A program made the translations under genes and the position numbers. Source: an uncultured Clostridia bacterium (GTDB lineage: Bacteria; Bacillota; Clostridia; Oscillospirales; QAKW01). From it: 18,907 nt of DNA. The stretch spans positions 1 through 18,907 of the forward strand of contig CALXGU010000008.1 in the NCBI GenBank assembly GCA_944387905.1. Direction: 5' to 3'. Shown here one piece after another: positions 1 through 7,300 of the stretch (positions are counted from its first letter, which is position 1; each line of letters starts with the position of its first letter). Below the pieces are notes generated by a model. That model did no database searches. It worked only from the letters and a program-made list of their open reading frames with translations, and had not been told where the DNA came from.

Positions 1-1
1 C

Positions 2-190
2 AGAAGCTCTCTGTCTTTGCACAGTATCATATATATCGCGATTTTTTTTTTTTTCAGCCTCATTGCAGGCAGGTTTTCGGTTTATCCGCTGTACATAATG
101 TCAGCATTTTTTCTGATATTTTCCGCTTCCGGATTTTATAATGCGTCAAAAACAGAAAAATACATCAAAAAGCTGAAATCACAGACATAG
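2..190 (+). CDS. C-terminal end of a small membrane protein (partial, 5' end outside the window)
   Basis: An open frame runs from the window edge to a TAG at 188-190 and encodes about 62 residues. It begins RSSLSLHSIIYIAIFFFF and ends with a Lys-rich tail, EKYIKKLKSQT. Two hydrophobic stretches, around residues 8-24 and 28-45, look like membrane segments. The basic tail after the last one would be cytoplasmic under the positive-inside rule. No family can be assigned from the C-terminus alone. The stop lies 9 nt before the next ATG, and the ribosome site of the next gene overlaps the stop, so the two genes are probably co-transcribed and translationally coupled. A run of 13 T (42-54) lies inside the first membrane segment and would be prone to slippage. 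I infer that it is a real gene from the frame, the composition and the coupling. Confidence 0.6.
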   Translation, partial: RSSLSLHSIIYIAIFFFFSLIAGRFSVYPLYIMSAFFLIFSASGFYNASKTEKYIKKLKSQT

Positions 191-199
191 GGAGTTTTT

Positions 200-418
200 A
201 TGGATATAGACGAAGTCTTCAGACGCGCCGCTTTGGCAAGAAATACTGATGTCGAAAGCTACAAAATGGAAATCGCCGCCGCAATAGATATGTGTTACGC
301 AAGCGGTGACCCGAAAGTCGAAGCGGAGCTTGAAAAATTATTTATGACAAAACCGTCGCCTGAAGAATTTATAAAAAAGCTCGTTTTGAAAGCTGATAAA
401 AAGAGCAGGACTTCATAA
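200..418 (+). CDS. Small helical protein of 72 aa, hypothetical
   Basis: The protein is short, charged and predicted mostly helical, with no signal peptide or membrane segment. The start is supported by GGGAG 5 nt upstream of the ATG (191-195), overlapping the end of the preceding gene. It opens MDIDEVFRRAAL and has a Pro-containing turn followed by PSPEEFIKKLV near residues 52-62. The layout (a 'VESYKMEIAAAID' helix, then a Pro-Glu-Glu helix) resembles short Clostridia proteins that I recall being annotated as hypothetical, or weakly as related to the Spo0A C-terminal region. That is a memory of a pattern, not a demonstrated match. If it holds, the role could be sporulation-related, but I would not assign one. 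The TAA stop at 416-418 falls in the loop of the terminator hairpin at 398-433, so the gene ends inside its own terminator. Confidence 0.6.
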   Translation: MDIDEVFRRAALARNTDVESYKMEIAAAIDMCYASGDPKVEAELEKLFMTKPSPEEFIKKLVLKADKKSRTS

Positions 419-433
419 GTCCCGCTCTTTTTT
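398..433. terminator. Bidirectional intrinsic terminator between convergent genes
   Basis: A hairpin with arms GAGC-A-GGACTT (403-413) and AAGTCC-C-GCTC (417-427) has one A/C mismatch and a 3-nt loop. It is flanked by A5 on the left and T6 on the right, so it can terminate in both directions. It serves the 72-aa gene on + and the CotH-like gene on -, whose stop is at 445. The loop contains the last two bases and the start of the stop region of the small gene. Confidence 0.88.
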
Positions 434-444
434 GTATAAATGCT

Positions 445-2112
445 TTACTTGATTCCAAGCTGATTTTCCATCCATATAAATCTGTTGGTAAGCCAAGTCT
501 TAAGGAACACGACATGTTCCTTATATGTCTTAAGCTGTGCGATTTCATAAACAGTACGCCAGCGATTGGTATCACCGAAAGTATTGAATACATAATTGCT
601 CATTGCAAAATCAAAGATATGGCTGTTTATCATATTATCTATGCTGTCCAAAAGACCGTGTATTGCATTTTTCTTCTGCTGATAGCGTTTTGAAACAAGT
701 TCTTTAAACTGCGGTATTTCGATAAGGGCGGTAAACCATCTGTGCTCACTGCCCGCGTACCAGCCTTTGTACCCGATGCCGCCGTGAGATGACGAACCGC
801 AAGCCTGATCAAAATCCCACAGCGGTCCCATATACAGCTTGCCGCTCTGTTTTTTGTACATGTAAAAACTGTAACCCATATCCTGATTCATCAATATTTC
901 ATCTAAAAGAAACATATTTACAAATGAGTCCACATCTATATATTCACATATACTATCCCAGTCTTTTTTGAAAATCGCCTCATTTGTCTTTTTTACATAA
1001 TCGGATATATAGCTTACCTGCTCGTCGGTACATTCCAAAAGCTCCGGTGACTTTATTATAAACGTAAACCTTCCGGGATCGCCCAGATGCTGTCCGTCCA
1101 CGGTGTCCAGCATAAAGGTTTTATAGTCTACCTTTATGTTTGCATTTATTCCTTCAAGCAAATAGCCTGTATCCACCTGGCCTGTTTTTGAGCTGTTGAT
1201 ATTTACGCGTGTCTCGCCCTCCTGCACCTGTTCACACAGTAGATACACGCCCTTATACGTACCGTTCAGATACAGATTTACAAACTGACAGTCGCTTGTA
1301 TACTCAAGCTCAAGCAGTTTCCCCAGACTAAAAGCCAGATAATTTCTCATCATGCTCTCATCAAGAGCATTTGCTAAAAGCACCCATTTCTTTGCGGCGC
1401 CCATTCCGAACAAATCGGTTTTTACAGTAAATTTAAGCTTATACGCCTTTTTATCAAAATACTGCCATGTTGAATTCCCTCTTCCGCGCACATCGACTGT
1501 AGTTTGTGAAAGAGAATAATTTTTCAATGTGTTTGATATTGATATTGTAGAGCTGACATACTCGGTTTTTGAAGTTATATCCTTACCGTTATAAGTGTCT
1601 ATTTTTATTATCGGAAGTGACAGCTTGGTCTCATCATAATTCTCACTTGTGACGGTAAAATCAGAAATAGTAGTCTCAGCTTTTTCAATGTACGGCAGTC
1701 CGTCTTCTACGCCCTCATAGCGATCATCTATCTGTCCGTCGCTTTCAAAGACCGGGATTTCATCCGGATCGATGTCTCCCGGCTCTCCGCCAACTATGAT
1801 TTCAGACTGCCAACCACTCTGCTGACTGCCGGATGAAGCATTGTTGTCGGGATTATTCTGCTGTGACGGCTGCTGAGTTTTGTCATCATTTATATCTTCG
1901 GTTTTATCGGTATTTTCATCAGAATCGTTCGTGCTTGCGCCGTTATTGTCCGTCACGGGCTTTCCTTCCGAATCCGTACCAATGAAATTATTTTCGTTTT
2001 CTTGCTGTGTTGCCTCTGAATCTGCGTTTTGGTCCGCAGGTTTTTTGCTGCAGCCGCTAAAACATGCCATCAGCATGGTGAGAATCATAATAATGGATAT
2101 TACTTTTTTCAT
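445..2112 (-). CDS. CotH-kinase-family lipoprotein
   Basis: This 555-aa protein has a lipoprotein signal peptide: Lys-rich N-terminus, hydrophobic core, and lipobox FSGC with the acylated Cys at residue 21. Residues 22-100 form an Asn/Gln/Asp/Ser-rich linker that should tether the domain away from the membrane. The CotH domain fills about 160-545. It carries RGRGNSTW (209-216), which contributes to the nucleotide site, YKGVYLLCEQV (287-297), and the metal-binding GPLWDFDQ (429-436) with Asp433 and Asp435. In Bacillus, CotH is an atypical kinase that phosphorylates spore-coat proteins. In anaerobes the same fold also occurs on secreted or cellulosomal proteins, so the substrate here is unknown. 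The lipoprotein anchor points to an extracytoplasmic role rather than a coat role. The gene is monocistronic, with a good promoter at 2146-2174. The ribosome site is weak: AAGG lies about 12 nt before the ATG. Confidence 0.9.
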   Translation of the reverse strand: MKKVISIIMILTMLMACFSGCSKKPADQNADSEATQQENENNFIGTDSEGKPVTDNNGASTNDSDENTDKTEDINDDKTQQPSQQNNPDNNASSGSQQSGWQSEIIVGGEPGDIDPDEIPVFESDGQIDDRYEGVEDGLPYIEKAETTISDFTVTSENYDETKLSLPIIKIDTYNGKDITSKTEYVSSTISISNTLKNYSLSQTTVDVRGRGNSTWQYFDKKAYKLKFTVKTDLFGMGAAKKWVLLANALDESMMRNYLAFSLGKLLELEYTSDCQFVNLYLNGTYKGVYLLCEQVQEGETRVNINSSKTGQVDTGYLLEGINANIKVDYKTFMLDTVDGQHLGDPGRFTFIIKSPELLECTDEQVSYISDYVKKTNEAIFKKDWDSICEYIDVDSFVNMFLLDEILMNQDMGYSFYMYKKQSGKLYMGPLWDFDQACGSSSHGGIGYKGWYAGSEHRWFTALIEIPQFKELVSKRYQQKKNAIHGLLDSIDNMINSHIFDFAMSNYVFNTFGDTNRWRTVYEIAQLKTYKEHVVFLKTWLTNRFIWMENQLGIK

Positions 2113-2145
2113 AATACAGTCCAGCCTTATCTTATAGTTACTATT

Positions 2146-2174
2146 ATTATATATGGCGCCGTAAAATTTTTCAA
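2146..2174 (-). promoter_or_regulatory. Sigma-A promoter of the CotH-family gene
   Basis: Read on the minus strand, the -35 is TTGAAA (2169-2174) and the -10 is TATAAT (2146-2151), with a 17-bp spacer. The predicted transcript start is near 2139, giving a leader of about 27 nt. Confidence 0.75.
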
Positions 2175-2230
2175 CATATATTTAAATAACCATTCACATA
2201 CTGCGAAAAACTATACAATATATACAAAAC

Positions 2231-2256
2231 AGCACGGCTTATTAATCAGCCGTGCT
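2231..2256 (-). terminator. Terminator of the GH20 gene
   Basis: A perfect 9-bp stem, AGCACGGCT (2231-2239) with AGCCGTGCT (2248-2256), has an 8-nt AT-rich loop. It sits 8 nt past the minus-strand stop at 2265. On that strand it is followed by GTTTTGTATATA, an imperfect U tract. Confidence 0.8.
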
Positions 2257-2264
2257 GCTTGAAA

Positions 2265-4136
2265 TTAGATAATATTTACAGATGAATCGGCTCTCCACCT
2301 GGAAAGACCAGATCCATGCTGTGGTGTCGGATCATTTGAATTACCAGTACGACAGTCGACCCATAGCACTTCCTGCTCCAGCTCATCTATTTTATCGGTT
2401 TTACCGCTGCAATAATCATTTATGACATCGATTACTCCCAAAATCCTCTGCTTCGCGCCGCCCAGACGAAGTTGCTGTACCTCCAGACCGAAAGCTCTGC
2501 TTTCTATTCTCCACTGATTTTCCTCACTCTTGAGCAGGCTGTCAAGTGCAGCTATAAGTTCCGGCAGATCTTCTGCTGCTATACGTGCAAGCTCTGACTT
2601 GTCTTTCTTTTCATATGCCGATCGTATGTCAAGCGGTATACGCGATTTAAGAGAGGCGACTCTTGCCGCATCGCGCGCAACCTTTACTATATAACCAAAA
2701 TTGTCATTATTACAGTACTCTTCAAGAGTTTTTACCATATCCGCATAAAACTTGACAAAAGCGTCCCTGCTTATGTGTTTGTTGATCAGACCGGTCAATA
2801 CATCAAAATATATCATGCTTTTATGGAAGTATATACGTCTGCCGGAAGATGATGTGATATTGAATCCAGGAGGGCAATCGATATCATTCATAACCTCAAA
2901 CGGACGCATCGGTATTTTGAATATATTTTCAAAACGAGTGTCAAACCAAGCTCTGTCAAAATCGCCCTTATAGCATTTTTCAGCATACAGCAAAAGCCCC
3001 GGAATTATTGAAAAATGCGCGGCTTCCGCTCCGTCGTCGCCCCAGCCGGTAGCTATTATCTGATCCAAGCCCTGTTTCAGACATTCGCTGATATGCATAC
3101 TCTCCAATTCATAAGTCACCATATTATTTGCTACAAAACCGCCCCATTTATGACAGCCGCCGGCAAATGCAACCGGATTGTTGAACGACTTATGACACTT
3201 GACCATATGCGAGAACATTTCCCTGTCGCTTGTATAGTAATCCCAATAAATAAGAGTCAGATCGGAAGGCACCTTGTCTATGACATCTTTTGTTATTTCA
3301 CCTGTCTTTACATAATATGTACCAAAAGCGAGTCTGAAAAACATATCGCTCCACATCATGGGGCAAAATCCATACTTTTTGGCTATTTGACATACTTTTT
3401 CCAGATGTCTCAGCATTATTTCCGAGCGGTTCTGATAGCCGTTGATGTCCAGATATCTGCCCAGACCCAGCATATGCGCCTCGTCAAGACCGAGGTTTAT
3501 CCTGCGGCTCTTGAATGCTTTTGAGCAGGCTTTGAACATTTGCTCAATAAGATCATATGTTTTATCGTCTCCTACAAGCAGAATGTCGTTGCAGTCAATC
3601 ACCGACTGATAACATTTCCAGCGCATCATTCGTTCAAGATGCGCAAGCGTTTGTATACACGGTATAAGCTCTACGCCGAATTTTTCGCCGTATTCCACAA
3701 GCTCTTTAAGCTCTGACTCTGTCCAGCGCCCGCGCATATATCCGAAATACGGCTGACCCTCTATTTCATAGGTATCCTCTGTATACAGCATCAGTGAATC
3801 AAAGCCCATTGCCGCAAGATAGCGTATCATGCGCTTTGCGCTTTCCATATTGAACACCGCGTTTCTGGACTGATCGGCCATATAGCACAGCATGCTCTGT
3901 GCAGGTTTTTCACTGTATTTTCCCTCTATCTGCTCCGTCAGCATCGAGAGAAGTCTGAAAAACTGAGGCTTCGTATTATATGTTATTACGATATTTTCGC
4001 CCGTTGCATCAATACTCATTTCTCCGTTTTTGACCGTTATCGGCTTGCCTGATGAAGACACCGGGATACAGAGCATTTTACATATTTCTTTCGCGCCTTC
4101 ATAAAGCTCTGAAGGCAGTTTTTCTAAGCTGTACAT
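2265..4136 (-). CDS. Cytosolic beta-N-acetylhexosaminidase, glycoside hydrolase family 20 (GcnA-like)
   Basis: The 623-aa protein has the TIM-barrel pattern of GH20 enzymes, which remove terminal GlcNAc or GalNAc by substrate-assisted catalysis. The key catalytic Asp-Glu pair is in NLGLDEAHMLG, at residues 218-219. Other active-site stretches are YTEDTYE (about 118-124), MMWSDMFF, YWDYY and ATGWGDDGAEA, which supply aromatic and acidic walls. There is no signal peptide, so it should act on imported oligosaccharides. Its length matches the streptococcal GcnA type (about 627 aa). A longer reading frame exists from 4178, but I chose the ATG at 4136. It has GGGAGG 8 nt upstream, and the upstream start would lie 5' of the promoter's -10 (4166-4171), so it could not be on the transcript. 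The gene is monocistronic and divergent from the exo/endonuclease-fold gene. A candidate operator overlaps its -35. Confidence 0.88.
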   Translation of the reverse strand: MYSLEKLPSELYEGAKEICKMLCIPVSSSGKPITVKNGEMSIDATGENIVITYNTKPQFFRLLSMLTEQIEGKYSEKPAQSMLCYMADQSRNAVFNMESAKRMIRYLAAMGFDSLMLYTEDTYEIEGQPYFGYMRGRWTESELKELVEYGEKFGVELIPCIQTLAHLERMMRWKCYQSVIDCNDILLVGDDKTYDLIEQMFKACSKAFKSRRINLGLDEAHMLGLGRYLDINGYQNRSEIMLRHLEKVCQIAKKYGFCPMMWSDMFFRLAFGTYYVKTGEITKDVIDKVPSDLTLIYWDYYTSDREMFSHMVKCHKSFNNPVAFAGGCHKWGGFVANNMVTYELESMHISECLKQGLDQIIATGWGDDGAEAAHFSIIPGLLLYAEKCYKGDFDRAWFDTRFENIFKIPMRPFEVMNDIDCPPGFNITSSSGRRIYFHKSMIYFDVLTGLINKHISRDAFVKFYADMVKTLEEYCNNDNFGYIVKVARDAARVASLKSRIPLDIRSAYEKKDKSELARIAAEDLPELIAALDSLLKSEENQWRIESRAFGLEVQQLRLGGAKQRILGVIDVINDYCSGKTDKIDELEQEVLWVDCRTGNSNDPTPQHGSGLSRWRADSSVNII

Positions 4137-4165
4137 ATCATCATCCTCCCTTGTTTTATATGCTA

Positions 4166-4194
4166 AGTATAAAATCACTGTAAAGTAAAGTCAA
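4166..4194 (-). promoter_or_regulatory. Sigma-A promoter of the GH20 gene
   Basis: On the minus strand the -35 is TTGACT (4189-4194) and the -10 is TATACT (4166-4171), with a 17-bp spacer. The predicted start is near 4159, leaving a leader of about 23 nt that contains the GGGAGG ribosome site. Confidence 0.78.
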
Positions 4195-4202
4195 CACTTT
4201 AC
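4180..4202. promoter_or_regulatory. Candidate operator: inverted repeat over the GH20 -35
   Basis: A perfect 7-bp inverted repeat, GTAAAGT (4180-4186) and ACTTTAC (4196-4202), is separated by 9 bp. It covers the whole -35 hexamer of the GH20 promoter. This size, symmetry and position are typical of a dimeric repressor site. No regulator gene is adjacent, so the identity of the binder is unknown. The repeat could be chance in AT-rich DNA. Confidence 0.45.
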
Positions 4203-4211
4203 GATACATTA

Positions 4212-4239
4212 TTGTATTTTTTTTTTGATGTGATATAAT
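4212..4239 (+). promoter_or_regulatory. Promoter of the exo/endonuclease-fold gene with a T10 spacer tract
   Basis: The -10 is an extended TGATATAAT (hexamer 4234-4239). A weak -35, TTGTAT (4212-4217), lies 16 bp upstream. A run of ten T (4217-4226) occupies the end of the -35 and the left half of the spacer. The predicted start near 4246 gives a leader of about 26 nt. Confidence 0.65.
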
Positions 4240-4271
4240 GAGTATATTATATTGAAAAAGAAGAGATTATT

Positions 4272-5021
4272 ATGCCGCTGAAAATAATGAGTCAAAACGT
4301 AATGTGCTGGGGAGTAGAGGGCAAAAGCTCGCTTGAACTGCGCAGACCGCTTATGAAACGGGCTGTCAAGCAAAACGCTCCCGATTTAATAGGCTTTCAG
4401 GAAGTGACTCCCAAATGGAAGGATTTTTTTGATACAGACCTTGCAGAATATAAAAACTATCTTGTTTACAGAAGTCAGACAAGCCCGGAGGGGACTCCTA
4501 TATACTGGAACGATTTACGGGTGCAGATGCTGGAAAGCGGACATTTCTGGCTGTCTGAAACCCCTGACAAACCGATAAAAGGCTGGGATGCAGAGTGTGT
4601 GCGCATCACCTGCTGGGCCCGATTCAGAGACCGGACAGACAACGGTGAGTTTGTATTTATAAACACGCATCTTGACCATAAGGGAGAAAAAGCGAGAACC
4701 GAGGGCATAAAGCAGATAGCTGTATTTGCAAAACATAATTTTGACGGCATGCCGATTATCCTGACGGGAGATTTCAACGATACTCCCGATTCCATGACTC
4801 TTTGCACCGCCAGACAGTTTTTCACCGATGCCTCAGACTGCGCGCCGGGTATCAATAATATTTCCACCTTCCACGGCATGGGTGAATGCGCTCCTATGAC
4901 TATAGATTACATATTACTGAGTCCAAATATAAAATGTCTTGATTTCAGCTTGGTCGACATACATGAAAACAATGTCATGCACTCGGATCACTACGGGATA
5001 ACTGCAAAAATCGAATTATAA
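4272..5021 (+). CDS. Endonuclease/exonuclease/phosphatase-family hydrolase
   Basis: The 249-aa protein is a complete single-domain member of the Mg-dependent EEP fold shared by exonuclease III, DNase I, inositol-phosphate phosphatases and CCR4-type deadenylases. All expected motifs are visible in order: QNV with Asn9; GFQEV with the metal-binding Glu44; NTHLDHKG with His133; GDFND (166-170); IDYIL with Asp212; and the terminal SDHYG with the catalytic Asp239-His240. It has no signal peptide, so it should be cytosolic. The stretch FWLSETPD followed by GWDAECVRITCWARF is typical of the small-molecule or phosphodiesterase branch, rather than of DNA-repair exonuclease III. The substrate cannot be decided from sequence. 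The ribosome site is weak (AAGAG about 6 nt before the ATG). It is monocistronic and ends at a strong terminator shared with the convergent FkbM gene. Confidence 0.87.
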   Translation: MPLKIMSQNVMCWGVEGKSSLELRRPLMKRAVKQNAPDLIGFQEVTPKWKDFFDTDLAEYKNYLVYRSQTSPEGTPIYWNDLRVQMLESGHFWLSETPDKPIKGWDAECVRITCWARFRDRTDNGEFVFINTHLDHKGEKARTEGIKQIAVFAKHNFDGMPIILTGDFNDTPDSMTLCTARQFFTDASDCAPGINNISTFHGMGECAPMTIDYILLSPNIKCLDFSLVDIHENNVMHSDHYGITAKIEL

Positions 5022-5048
5022 AAAGCGGGGATTATCTGCCCCGCTTTT
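5021..5048. terminator. Bidirectional terminator between the EEP-family and FkbM genes
   Basis: A 10-bp stem, AAAAGCGGGG (5021-5030) with CCCCGCTTTT (5039-5048), has an 8-nt loop and a run of T to the right. It begins at the EEP-family stop codon and ends where the minus-strand FkbM stop codon begins, so one hairpin serves both convergent genes. Confidence 0.9.
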
Positions 5049-6083
5049 TTATATAAAATAATAGTCAGTATCCCATGCAGGTATATACGGATGATGACGC
5101 ATATACACACGATAGTCATCTCTTATATCCAGCACCTGTTTTACTATCGAAAATATATCCTCGCTTCGGTGATATGCGGCGATCTGCAGTTTGGGCTTAT
5201 ATTTCAGTATCGTTTTCCGGGCGCCCTCGATCGCTGAGCTTTCACTGCCCTCGACATCCATCTTTATAACGGTTGCTTTTTCGCCGTTCAAAATACTGTC
5301 TGCCGTCAAGCAGGCGGTACTTATGCCGGTACCGCTGATATGCGCGCCCCTTGACGATGTGGCTTTGAAATTTATTTCATTATGTCTGTCACCGACTGCT
5401 GCGTTTACACAGAATATATTTTCGATCCCGGAATATTTTGCCGCAAGTTTTTCGTAGCTTTTTTTATCCGGCTCAACGGCATATATGCGGCAGTATCCTC
5501 CGGCATATTTTAAAAACTCATCCACTGTATCACCGCGGTACGCGCCCAGATCCGCATATATCTCTCTGTCCGACGGCTTCAGTATACTTTTGTACACCTC
5601 GTCCCTGCCGCTCTGACAGCCAAACAGATATCCGATTTCTCCCGACAGCTTGAAATTGATAATACTGTCAAAAACATTTACAGACCGGCTGTCGCTGAGT
5701 CTGGAGCGTACAAATTCAAGCTCATCACGGTGTGCGGCGTAAAATTCAGCATTGAACAGACTGACGCCGTATACAGGAAGATCCGGCGCGTAAAGCTTTT
5801 TTTCAGACGCGATTCTTTTTATATTTTCCATCACCTCGATACGGCTGCTTCCGAATGCGGTCAGAACAGTAAAATCCTTTTCTTTTTCACAAATCTGACT
5901 GTAGCTGTTAACCTTAAAGCCGCGGAATGTTCTGTCGCGCACAAATCCGTCACTTGCAAATACGCCCGAAATCTTTATACCGTATGCCTTGAGCACTTCA
6001 AATAGCCTGTCGGCGCCGTTTCCTGTGCCGTAAACATATACCGGATCTTTTGACCGGCTAAGCTTTGTCCAAAGATCCGTCAT
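5049..6083 (-). CDS. FkbM-family SAM-dependent methyltransferase with an N-terminal Rossmann-like domain
   Basis: The C-terminal half (about 150-344) is an FkbM methyltransferase. YADLGAYRGDT (176-186) is the SAM-binding glycine loop, AVEPD (202-206) holds the acidic residue that binds the ribose, and VIKMDVEGSE (272-281) is the FkbM hallmark, followed by AAYHRSEDI. FkbM enzymes methylate hydroxyl groups of sugars, glycans or polyketides. The N-terminal part (about 14-100) has its own VYVYGTGNGADR glycine-rich turn after a beta strand, as in PglD/CapD-type nucleotide-binding domains found beside sugar-modifying enzymes. This suggests a surface-glycan substrate, but that is inference. There is no signal peptide. 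Its start overlaps the upstream permease by 26 nt, so the two are co-transcribed. The ribosome site is poor (AAAGGA about 15 nt upstream), consistent with translational coupling. Confidence 0.85.
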   Translation of the reverse strand: MTDLWTKLSRSKDPVYVYGTGNGADRLFEVLKAYGIKISGVFASDGFVRDRTFRGFKVNSYSQICEKEKDFTVLTAFGSSRIEVMENIKRIASEKKLYAPDLPVYGVSLFNAEFYAAHRDELEFVRSRLSDSRSVNVFDSIINFKLSGEIGYLFGCQSGRDEVYKSILKPSDREIYADLGAYRGDTVDEFLKYAGGYCRIYAVEPDKKSYEKLAAKYSGIENIFCVNAAVGDRHNEINFKATSSRGAHISGTGISTACLTADSILNGEKATVIKMDVEGSESSAIEGARKTILKYKPKLQIAAYHRSEDIFSIVKQVLDIRDDYRVYMRHHPYIPAWDTDYYFI

Positions 6084-7224
6084 TTTGCTTTTTTGCTTTC
6101 CTTTCGTTCCTGTACGCTACAAAATCAGACAGCAGCGTATATACGACCGACGCCACCGGGACCGCGAGCAGTGCTCCGAACGCTCCGTATACACCGGTTC
6201 CTATCACAACCGCCAAAAGTACCCACACTCCGGGCAGTCCCACCTGTTTTCCCACTATTCTCGGATATATCAGATTACTCTCCAGCTGCTGGAGCACGAT
6301 CAAAAACACAAGAAACCAAAATGCCTTTATCGGATTGTTTATAAGTATCAGCACCGCTGATACTCCGCCGCCTATCCATGCGCCCAGTATAGGTATCAGC
6401 GCGCACACACCCACCAGTACCGATACGACCTCCGGATACGGAAAGCGGAAAATAAGCATGCCGATAAAACAAAGAAGTCCGAGTATGATCGCATCTATAA
6501 ACTGTCCGCTTATGAAATTGGCAAACGCACGGTTTGACAGATTGAGTATGCGGGCTGTCTTATTATATGCTCTCTGGCTCATGACCGCACCGGCAAGTCT
6601 CTGGCATTGACTGATGATGAGGTCTTTCTGCAGAAGAAAATAAAATGCTATGAATAAACTCAGAACAACATTGACAACAACTGAAACTACCGAGCCTCCG
6701 ATAGTTCTTGCAGACTCCAGAAAACCGTTCATATTTTCCTTGACAAAGTTGCCTATTTTTGTTATAAGCTCCTCGCCGTCTAAAAGTATCTCAGATATAC
6801 GGTCGCGCGTTATGTCGAAGCGCTCCAGAATATTTTCAGTAAAATCCAACGCGCGGTCTGTAAATGCCGGAAAGCCTTGTACTATCGACTGTGCTGTCTC
6901 GGAGACCTGCGGTATTATTACAAGCAGCACCACTGTTATCGCGCCCAAAAACACTATAAATGCAAGCGCCAGACTTACAGGCCGTATCAGCTTGCTGCAT
7001 TTTTTATACTTTTTCAAAAAGCAAAATACCCGATCTTCAAAAAATTTCATTACTATATTCAGTATAAACGCAGCACAAAATCCGCCGATGACCGGCGTCA
7101 GTATTTTCAGCGCTGCCGACAGCAGTCCGAACACATTAGCTATATTCAGCGCAACGGCGATCATTACTATTATGCAAAAGCTGATAAACAGTATTTTTTT
7201 TGTCAGATCATTTGATAATTTCAT
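6058..7224 (-). CDS. AI-2E family (TerC/YtvI-type) membrane permease
   Basis: This 388-aa integral membrane protein has the AI-2E family layout. Two N-terminal helices (about 9-62) are followed by one near 85-107, a soluble amphipathic region (about 110-165), a helix near 170-197, and four to five closely packed C-terminal helices (about 230-372). Family signatures are visible: FISGQFIDA (about 238-246), CALIPILGAW, and QQLESNLIYPRIVGK (about 309-323). Members include the E. coli TqsA AI-2 exporter, but most are uncharacterised and some are Na+/H+ antiporters, so the substrate is open. The start has GGAG about 8 nt upstream. It is the first gene of a two-gene operon with the FkbM methyltransferase, with a promoter at 7264-7292. 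Confidence 0.9.
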   Translation of the reverse strand: MKLSNDLTKKILFISFCIIVMIAVALNIANVFGLLSAALKILTPVIGGFCAAFILNIVMKFFEDRVFCFLKKYKKCSKLIRPVSLALAFIVFLGAITVVLLVIIPQVSETAQSIVQGFPAFTDRALDFTENILERFDITRDRISEILLDGEELITKIGNFVKENMNGFLESARTIGGSVVSVVVNVVLSLFIAFYFLLQKDLIISQCQRLAGAVMSQRAYNKTARILNLSNRAFANFISGQFIDAIILGLLCFIGMLIFRFPYPEVVSVLVGVCALIPILGAWIGGGVSAVLILINNPIKAFWFLVFLIVLQQLESNLIYPRIVGKQVGLPGVWVLLAVVIGTGVYGAFGALLAVPVASVVYTLLSDFVAYRNERKAKKQNDGSLDKA

Positions 7225-7263
7225 TTTCCACTCCGTAACCTTTTTTTACTGACCGTTTTTTTG

Positions 7264-7292
7264 ATTATATCACGCCTTTTACGGTTTGTACA
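7264..7292 (-). promoter_or_regulatory. Promoter of the permease-FkbM operon
   Basis: On the minus strand there is an extended -10, TGATATAAT (hexamer 7264-7269), and a weak -35, TGTACA (7287-7292), with a 17-bp spacer. The predicted start near 7257 gives a leader of about 33 nt. Confidence 0.6.
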
Positions 7293-7300
7293 TTATTTTA

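Noticed and set aside
3015..3524. A 169-aa open frame on + within the hexosaminidase gene.
   Set aside because: It lies antisense to a complete GH20 gene with intact catalytic motifs, lacks a ribosome site and resembles no family. It is a by-product of the codon pattern on the other strand.
6065..7252. Several + frames of 80-200 aa (6065-6610, 6650-7252, 6877-7215) opposite the permease.
   Set aside because: They are antisense to a well-supported membrane protein, overlap each other in different frames, and have no ribosome site or domain.
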